NCBI GenBank assembly: GCA_030789695.1
Contig: CM061142.1
Coordinates: 798,177,258 to 798,241,257 of the forward strand
Length of the DNA stretch: 64,000 bases
Direction of reading: 5' to 3'
DNA from: Scilla litardierei
Lineage: Eukaryota; Streptophyta; Magnoliopsida; Asparagales; Asparagaceae
The stretch's first letter is position 1; each line of letters opens with the position of its first letter. The notes below the pieces were generated by a model that had not been told where the DNA came from, ran no database searches, and saw nothing but the letters and a program-made list of their open reading frames with translations. Shown piece by piece: positions 56,848-64,000 of the stretch. The translations under genes and the position numbers were made by a program.

Positions 56848-58085
56848 AAAGGGGGTGGCCCCCTCGTCTTACGGCTGATAACACGAGAGGGCCGTTTAGT
56901 AGTGAGTGGATGGCCCGCTTCGTCTTATAACTGATGACACGAAAGGGTCATTCAGTAGCAAGGGAGTGACCCCTTTAACTTATGGCTGACGACGCGAGAG
57001 GGTCGTTCAGTGGCGAGGGGGTGGCTCATTCGACTTGCGGCTGGAGACGCGATGGGGTTGTTCAGTAGCAAGGGGTGGCCCATTCGACTTACGACTGACG
57101 ATGCGAGAGGGTCGCTCAGTGGCAAGTGGGTGGTCCCTTCGACTTACGACTGACGATGGGAGATGGTCGTTTAGTACCATAGTGGTTGCCCCTTCGACTT
57201 ACAGCTGACGATGTGATGAGATCATTCAGTGGCGAGGGGGTGGCCCCTTCGTCTTACGGCTGACGACACGAAACGATCATTCAGTGGCAAGGGGGTGTCC
57301 CCTGCAACTTATGGCTAACGACATGAGAGGGTCGTTCAGTGGCGAGGGGTGGCCCCTTCGACTTACGGCTGATGACGCGAGAGGGTCGTTCAGTGGCGAA
57401 GGGGTGACCCCTTGGACTTACGGCCGAAGACGCGAGAGGGTTGTTCAATGGCGAGGGGATGGCTCCTTCGACTTACGGCTGACGACGCGAGAGGGTCATT
57501 CAGTAGCAAGGGCGTGTCCCCTTCGACTAACGGCTGATAATGCGAGAGGGTCGCTCAATGGCGTTGGGGTGGCCCCTTAGACTTACGGCTGACGACACTA
57601 AAGGGTCGTTTAGTGGTGAGGAGGTGGCCCCTTCGACTTACGGTTGACGATGCAATGGGGTCGTTCAGTAGAGAGGGGGTGGCCCCTTCGACTTACGGCT
57701 GACGACACTAAAGGATCGTTTAGTAGCAAGGGGTAGCCCTTTCGACTTACGATTGACGATGAGAAAGGGTCATTCAGTGTCGAGGGGGTGGCCTCTTCAA
57801 CTTATGGCTGACGATGCGAGAGGGTCATTCAGTGTCGAGGGGGTGTACCCTTCGACCTACGACTGACTACGTGAGATGGTCATTCAGTGGGGAGAAGTGG
57901 CCCATTCGACTTACGGTTGATGACGCGAGAGGGTCGTTCAGTGGCGAGGGGGGTAGCCCCATCGACTTACGGATGAAGATGCGAAAGGGTCGTTCAGTGG
58001 TAAGGGGATAGCCTCTTCGACTTACGGTTGACGATGCGAGAGGGTCGTTCAGTAGTGAGGGGGTGGCCCCTTAAACTTGTGGCTG
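56848..58085. repeat. Tandem array of about 22 units of 55 bp in element G
   Basis: Units begin gggtcgttcagtggcgagg, continue with tggccccttcgacttacgg and end gctgacgacgcgaga, with variable divergence. No gene; frames through it are artefacts of a unit length close to a multiple of three. Tandem repeats near the 3' end of Tat/Ogre elements are known. Here the array fills the place of pol. Confidence 0.95.
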
Positions 58086-58399
58086 ATGCACGTTAAAGTG
58101 CATACGTCAGTTTTCATCAATATGATTGTTAAATGAATGTGGTCCAACTAAATTTTCCTAAGGATTGGATCCTTGTAACAAGGAGCTTGATGGGATAATT
58201 CCCATAAAATTCATAAATTCCCTATCGAAGAAAGTTGTTTCAAAAAGGAAGTAGACTTGTATTGATGAAAAACATGTTTAATAAAGGAAGAAAAAAGTGT
58301 ACATGCATTTTCGATTTCTGCCAGGGATCGTTTTCTTTTCATGCCTTTATTTGATCCTAGACTTATAAGCTCGCTAATCGACCACCTTGGTGACAGGTG
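58086..58399. other. Non-coding spacer between the array and gag of element G
   Basis: No gene or repeat recognised in about 310 bp of AT-rich DNA. Confidence 0.5.
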
Positions 58400-59957
58400 A
58401 CCATGTCATCTTGTCCTTTTGCTTTGAGACCCCTTCTTTGCTTGGCTGGTCACCGACTGGGTTCTTGGGGTACCTACGCTTGACCAGTTCATCGATTTAT
58501 TTTTAAGTGTCCAACAATCATTGGTATCATGCCCATAATCATTGTGGTACTTGCAGAATTTGAGCTCATCCTTTTTTTCATACTTGCCCTTCTTTGCAGA
58601 CTCTTGAACAAGTTCCTCTCGCTGGGCATAAGCTAGGACCACTGCCTTAAGAGCATTTGGTCTTGAATAAGCTGGGCACTCTTTTGCTTCGAGAGCTCCT
58701 TTCCCTCTATCTGTTATCCAACGTTTCCTGGCAAAGGGTTTCTTGGGATTGCTTCTCTCGTTTGGTGTCCCCACGGCGGAGTAGTTTCAAGTGCCTCCTT
58801 CGCTTCTTCAGAGACGGTGAACTGATCTGTTCTATTGAATAGCTCCATGAGGTTGTTAGGTGGAAATTGGTGGATGGCCCTTTGCAAATACTTGTTCCAC
58901 ACTGCATGAGTAAAAGCCGCGATGACAGTCACATCAGACATGTCCTCTACCTCGAGGCTTTCGTTGTTGAACTGCTGGACGAGGGCTCGAATTGAGTCTT
59001 TTTCCTTCTGCTTAAAAGTGAAGAGATGGGAGGACTTTCTCTTGGGATACCGACCCGCAACAAATTGCCTGTAAAATAGATCGAACAATTCGTCGAATGA
59101 CCTGACATATTCATCGGGTAATCTGTTGTACCACCCTTCTGCTGTGTTAATTAGGGTAATGTGGAAAGCTCGACAGAGGTATGGATCGTCTGCTCCATGA
59201 AGAAGCATCACGTTTAGGTATTTACAGACGTGTGCCCACGGGTCGCCTTTGCCGTCATACATCGGCGAGGAGGGGAGCTTGAACTTCGGGAGGAAAGGAG
59301 CAAACATGATGTTCTCCTTCAACAGGGTCCGTTGATTTGCGGGATGGGTAAGTTGGAATCACCCATCCCCGCCTTGCAGGTAAGTAGTTTCTGAGGATCA
59401 GTTGGAAATTTCTTCTGCCTCTCTCCTCTCATTTCCACCTGCAAAATCAAGAGGGGTATGGCCTTGAGTGAACCCATTTATTACCTGATCCACGATGCTG
59501 CGAGTTACACGTCTATAATTAGAGGGCCTGGGTCCTCCCTGGAAGCCGAATGCACGGTTATCATTCCACATTTCTCCATTGTGGTGAGATGTAGGTGTGG
59601 TATTGAGCGGTGCATTCTCCAGTCGGTCCGATCTGGGATCTCTTGGATCCCTAGGCGTGGCAACATCCCTCGTTGATGCTAGAGTTGGATTTGGAGGCGG
59701 TGGTTGCTCATTTGCAGGTGGCGGGCCTCCCATGCTTTGACGCACCACAGCTGCCAATAGACTGATGCTCATGTCGACCCTCTCTGCAAATCGGTCGAAT
59801 TGCTCCTGGGACACCTTTGGTACATTGGTTTCCCTTCTGGGTCCTTTTGATGAGGATGCGGATTCTACGACATCTTCCACCTGGACGATATTTGTGTTCT
59901 GATTCTCGTTTGGATCAAGGTTTGATCCGATGTTGCTGGGTCCAGCTGACATAGCTT
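58400..59957 (-). pseudogene. Element G gag (Tat type), frameshifted
   Basis: The minus strand starts near 59952 (MSAGPSNIGS). The N-terminal region is proline-rich. The retrotransposon gag domain is at 59322-58800 (PMYDGKGDPWAHVCKYLN, AEGWYNRLPDEYVRSFDEL, FNNESLEVEDMSD), then a zinc motif FCKYHNDYGHDTNDC (about 58560-58510). Lesions: a short stretch near 59395-59330 reads coherently only in another frame (two compensating shifts), and another shift lies near 58770. No protease follows. Confidence 0.85.
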
Positions 59958-60010
59958 GTTAATTGCTTTAGGATGTCGAACTGATGAACTTTCCAAAAGA
60001 CAGTGCCAAC

Positions 60011-60776
60011 TGATAAGGCCAAAATGACCGAAACCATGATGATGCTGACGTGTACCCTTTCTTGCTGGGTTGGAGCCTCGTCAGTCAGTTGAGTGGGACC
60101 CTAAGTTAGTAGAACCGAGGTCGTTGACAATTTGTAGTTGACTTATGATGCTCATTCGACCCTCGAATAGATCGAGCCATGATTAATTGATATTGAGGGG
60201 CACCTGAACAACCTTCCTCCTAATGAATGGCTGTCATATGAGCCTCCCACTAAATCAAGCCTCGATAGTCTGCACCACAAGGAAGCGTCAGTCGGGGGGT
60301 CAGATCTGGGTTCTGACCCAAATTCCCTCCGATACTTAAGTAGGATAGGAACTTAAAGTTGGAAGCATGGAGCTGCCAAGATCGACCCACGGAGGCTCGT
60401 CTCGATTCAGGTATCACAAGCTTTTTAGAGGAAAAAATATTAGATGGAGTATAGAATGTCAGAGTATCGGATCTCGTACCTCCATGTTCTGTACCTCCCC
60501 TCTATATTTATATACCTCCTCAATCTCTTTAGTGACGTTGTAAGGATAACGGTCACCAATTATGGTGTCATGATCCTTCCCCTTAATAGGAATAACCGTC
60601 GCTTACGTCCCCATCATTTATGAGGTTCATCCGATCTCTTGCACATTAGGCGGGAGTGCAACGATGAATGGCATGTGGGTTTTGACTGAGTTTGCTTCAG
60701 ATTTACTTCGTGGGCTTTGTGGGCTTTAGTCTCTTGCTGAACGAGCCCCCTCGAGTGCTGGCCTGATGACGCAACA
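60011..60776 (-). repeat. 5' LTR of element G
   Basis: 766 bp. On the minus strand it starts TGTTGCGTCATCAGGCC and ends GGCCTTATCA, followed by gttggcactgtctt (PBS). Confidence 0.92.
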
Positions 60777-61332
60777 AGCATTAAGGAGTTTTAGGTCGGA
60801 TATCATCCAGACTTTTCCTAACTTGTTGTTTGTCTGTGTAGGTATCTGAGTTGTGGTCCAATCGCGCTCCTTCTTCTTCTTGCAATTAAGGTGTAATTTA
60901 ATATTTTACATTTATCTTATCAGAATATTTGTGTCCCTAACTTGTTGTTTGTCTATGCAAGTATCTAAGTCGTGGTCCAATCACGCTCATTCTTCTGGCC
61001 ATCAATGTCTAATTTAATCTTATAAGTTTCTCTCATCTAGGGGTGTAACTGCATGGGGGGTGCGTAGGTAGCCTAGGGCAAAAACCCAAATATTTTAATA
61101 TTAAACACTTCTCAGATCAGCACTCACCCTAAGAAAATTAAAGAGTCGACTTCTCTCTCCGAAAAAATTAATCCTCTTGCTTCTATCCCCCTCTTCCCCA
61201 AAAATCAAACCTAAGCAGCGCAGCCACCATCCTCCTCTCTTACTTCCCTTCCTCTCTTCCCAAAAAACCACCAAAAATTAAACTGGCCTATCCATCAGTT
61301 TCTCTCTCTCTCTCTCTCTCTCTTGCTTCTCT
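60777..61332. repeat. Sequence right of element G with a tandem duplication
   Basis: No gene. A segment of about 80 bp starting aacttgttgtttgtctgtg at 60830 is repeated at about 60953 (about 85 percent identical). A (CT)n run follows at about 61300-61324. Confidence 0.6.
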
Positions 61333-62200
61333 TGTTAGGAAAACGACGAACAACCAATAAACAGTGGAAGCAACCCCTTCGACGGATTGCTACCTAACAA
61401 TGGCTACGTCGTGATCTTTCAGAGATACACTAAAATATCACAATATCCAACCAAAACAAGCAATATGAAAAGTAACAAAAGCAGGAAAGCAACAAGTCAA
61501 GCGACATAGAGTTTACCATGGTTTGGCCTACTAATAGCGCCTACGTCCAGCTTTCCAATGATGATTTCCACTGTATGATCAGAGAAATTACACCGACTCC
61601 TTCAATCTTCTTCAATAAAAGAGAGCACCAATAACTCTAAACGTGGAGTTCAAACTCTTCTCACAAACCAAATAGAGATCTCAAATCTCACCAAAAGAGA
61701 AGAAAACAAAATCTCTCACCAAAATCCCTCAACCTAAAAAAGAGAGATAACAAGAAGAAGATTACAATGAATTTCACAAAGAAATCTCAAGAAGTCACTC
61801 ACCAAAACATGCCCCAAAGCTCCAAAACGCGAGAGGAAGAAGAAACTTGATGATGACATACGCTCTCCAAAATAAACCCTAGGAAGGGTTTAAATAACCC
61901 TTTGGGTCGTGTCGAATCTCAACCGTCCGATTAGATTATGTTTTAGATGAAAATCCTAACCTAAATCACGTATTTGGGTCGACTACAGGTGACACGGCCG
62001 TGCTAGAAAACAGCACGGTTGCATTGGACCTGTAGGAAAATACTACTGACTCTCTGTTTTTGGTGACACGTCCATGCAGCACAGCCGTGTCACAGTCTGT
62101 CTAGAACTTCACAGTCTCTGTAAAATAAGGCACAGTCGTGCTAACTGTGGCACAGCTGTCTCAAGCCCAAACTACAAACTTGAAGCACATATCAACAAAC
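61333..62200 (-). repeat. 3' LTR of element J, downstream part
   Basis: On the minus strand: palindrome array (62165-61985), TATA-like ttatttaaaccc (plus 61886-61897), a G- and T-rich leader, and the end ttttcctaaca at 61333. The LTR probably starts somewhere between 62200 and 62560. Confidence 0.55.
61985..62165. repeat. Palindrome array, family J (GACACGGCCGTGTC)
   Basis: Six or so variants: gacacggccgtgc, cagcacggttgcat, gacacgtccatgc, gcacagccgtgtc, ggcacagtcgtgc and ggcacagctgtc, in 180 bp, about 90 bp upstream of the TATA-like box on the minus strand. Confidence 0.75.
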
Positions 62201-63069
62201 TCTACATTGCTTCAAATATCATTCAATGAACCGTATCATCATAGGCTCTTCACGGCTCTACTCAGATTCCAGACCTCTCTAGTGATCAAGAAAACACCAA
62301 CCTGTCACCAGGAACTGCGCCCTTTGTCGCATCAACCTCCAAGATACCTTTCAAGCCCAAACATCTTTTGAGCTCGAAGAAATGAATCATACTCGACACT
62401 CTACTTGTGGCGATCTCTCTCTTTGAGGTTGACACTACAAACTTATGCTCCATCATCGACTGGATTGACACCAAACCTGTGTCTCCTAAAGTACTCGAAG
62501 TCGATCAATGGTTGTAATGTACAATAGTCAACTGAGTTGATCCGCCTCAACCCTCTGAGGAAGCAACATGCACCACCTTCGCCAAACATGAAGTAAGAGC
62601 AACATCTTCATCCGGCTTTGACAACCTCAACTTACCGCCTTGGGATTTAACTCTCCAATAGGACGTCACCACAACACCATATGATCTCTGTGAGATTCAC
62701 TACTCCTAGTAATCTCTAAGCTGGGTTTGCGCACTTCAGATGATTCCTTGGACAAACTGCGTCATGTCCACCTTGAGCCATGCCACCCACGTAGCCTGCG
62801 TGAATGCACATCATTGTGTGCAACTGCTCTACCCGAATACCCAACTCCTCCTTGTGCTCAGTAACTCATTCCATGAGGACTGCAACTCTACCTTAAAGCC
62901 ATCTGCTTCCCCTTAGACAATCTGAGCCGCATATGGAGCTGAACCATGATGGGATATAACTTGCACTACATCACCTGAAGATCATTTGCTGCACACCACA
63001 ACTATCCCATCCTATAACCGGCCATGCTCCTCTATCACGACGTCCATATGAGTCCCAAACGCTCATCCA

Positions 63070-63890
63070 CTAAAGCTCTTTAGTACATCAGACTTTTGAC
63101 TCAACATCGCTTGACTTTGAAGCTTATAAAGATTGTCAATCTTCCTTGCCGCCATCACAAAACGATCTCCCCTGGACACCCGTAGTCGCTCTCACTTGAG
63201 CACCATGCAAGACCCCACACATGTCAAGGCCCCAAGCGAAATCAAATTCCATTGCAAATCTGGTACATGCCTAACACTCGTAAGTGTTCGAGTGGCTCCA
63301 TCCTGCATCTTGAACCGAACTGTGCCGACTCCAACCACTCCATCTCTAGGAGTACATGTCACAAAATGACTCAGTAGTGGAGTCATATGGGAATCATACC
63401 CTGAATCAAGAATCCAAGAAGCCCGATTGTTTTCCGAAGAAGCCAGCCAATATTTCTCCATTATCAGCATCTATGCATGCACCTCCAAAAGCTGCTATAG
63501 GCTGAGTAGACTCTTTACCCTTGACCTTCAACAGTGTGCACTTGTTTTTCCAGTGTCCTACCTTATTAAAATAATGCCATGTCTGGTCGTTACTAACTTG
63601 ACCCTTGGACTTGGGTCTCCCAAACTTGGAGCTAGATTTGGATCGTCCACATTGACGACCCTTAAAGAGAGCCACATCTTGATCATCGGTGCTTGTGTCG
63701 CCACTCGACACCTTATTTCTATGCTGTGCAAGTGTAGAGCTGCCTCGACCTCCTCCAAAGAGATTTTTTCCTTTCCTTGTGTCATGGTCTCGATAAAGTA
63801 TAAGCACTCCTCAGGTAGAGAACAAAGCAGTGCAATTGCTTGGTACTCATCACTTACATTCTCTTCCACCGCTATCAAATCCAATACCAA
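63070..63890 (-). pseudogene. Element J copia gag-protease-pre-integrase remnant
   Basis: The minus strand reads the gag C-terminal part (VSDEYQAIALLCSLPEEC and KEKISLEEVEAAL), then in another frame a zinc knuckle remnant (HYFNKVGHWKNKC) whose first two cysteines are replaced, then protease WILDSGYDSHMTP (63435-63395; SGY instead of SGA), then a VMAARKIDNLYKL pre-integrase stretch near 63150. At least two frameshifts are needed. The gag N-terminus lies right of the window or is lost. Confidence 0.75.
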
Positions 63891-64000
63891 CTGGTTCAGT
63901 TGATCAAGATGATCCTATAACAATGTCCCCTCTTTCATCTTAAGCATGAACAATTTTTTAGTAGATACAGCCTTCTTATAAGTGATTTAGTCAAGCATAA

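Larger units (their letters stand above)
52664..60776 (-). mobile_element. Tat-derived non-autonomous element G
   Basis: LTRs at 60011-60776 (5') and 52664-53428 (3'). Perfect target duplication agcat (52659-52663 and 60777-60781). On the minus strand: LTR, degenerate PBS ttggcactgtcttttgg, decayed gag (59957-58400), 55-bp tandem array (58085-56850), then the antisense gene, which reads on the plus strand. Protease, RT, RNase H and integrase are missing. The LTRs are clearly diverged, so G is older than A, B and C. Confidence 0.92.
61333..64000 (-). mobile_element. Decayed copia element J, right end outside the window
   Basis: On the minus strand: gag, zinc knuckle, protease and a pre-integrase stretch (63890-63070), then unrecognised decayed sequence, then a 3' LTR ending CTAACA at 61333. 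Integrase and RT are not recognisable. The upper LTR border was not found. Confidence 0.6.

Noticed and set aside
56848..58085. CRISPR-like array
   Set aside because: Units are contiguous 55-bp tandem repeats without unique spacers, in a plant retroelement.

Overview
The window is plant nuclear DNA made almost entirely of LTR retrotransposons, with one clear host gene: an intronless AZG1-type purine permease at 48805-50460. That gene is strongly GC-biased at its 5' end, and the Ty3 Tat and Athila-like elements and Sirevirus-like Ty1/copia elements are plant lineages. A monocot is the most likely source, but the species cannot be named from sequence alone.

Left part (1-9190): the 3' half of a Tat-lineage Ty3 element. 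It has RT, RNase H, a second (archaeal-type) RNase H and integrase, then an antisense gene on the minus strand that is joined by two short GT-AG introns, then a 3' LTR. An AT-rich, gene-free patchwork of short repeats follows, ending in an (AT)n tract. 9195-11840 looks like an Athila-like LTR carrying a 638-bp hAT-type element.

Middle part (11850-47567): an old Tat-lineage element on the minus strand (element H) that has been invaded many times. Its gag-protease is split into three pieces. Inserted in it are a solo Sirevirus-like LTR (12383-13807), another Sirevirus-like LTR fragment (about 14450-15250), an Athila-like element D (17238-21948) and a three-level nest. In the nest, element A (22780-46166, TSD ttgga) contains element B (26619-43165, TSD cgaag), and the 3' LTR of B contains element C (32616-41780, TSD acaac). 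A and B are Sirevirus-like and C is Athila-like. All three have gag-like reading frames, but none has reverse transcriptase or integrase.

Right part (47568-64000): the AZG1-like gene, a solo LTR (51123-52116), then a Tat-derived non-autonomous element G on the minus strand (52664-60776, TSD agcat). G has gag, a 55-bp tandem array where pol would be, and a decayed antisense gene split by a hAT element. The window ends in a decayed copia element J (61333 to the end).

The most striking pattern is that at least eight different LTR families each carry an array of their own short CpG-containing palindrome. Where a TATA box can be placed, the array lies just upstream of it (A, B, C, D, F and J; weaker in E and I). 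In elements B and C the same family-specific palindrome recurs inside the element, before a second reading frame. Palindromes of this kind are known for maize Sirevirus LTRs. Here they also occur in Athila-like and other copia LTRs, and at internal promoter-like positions.
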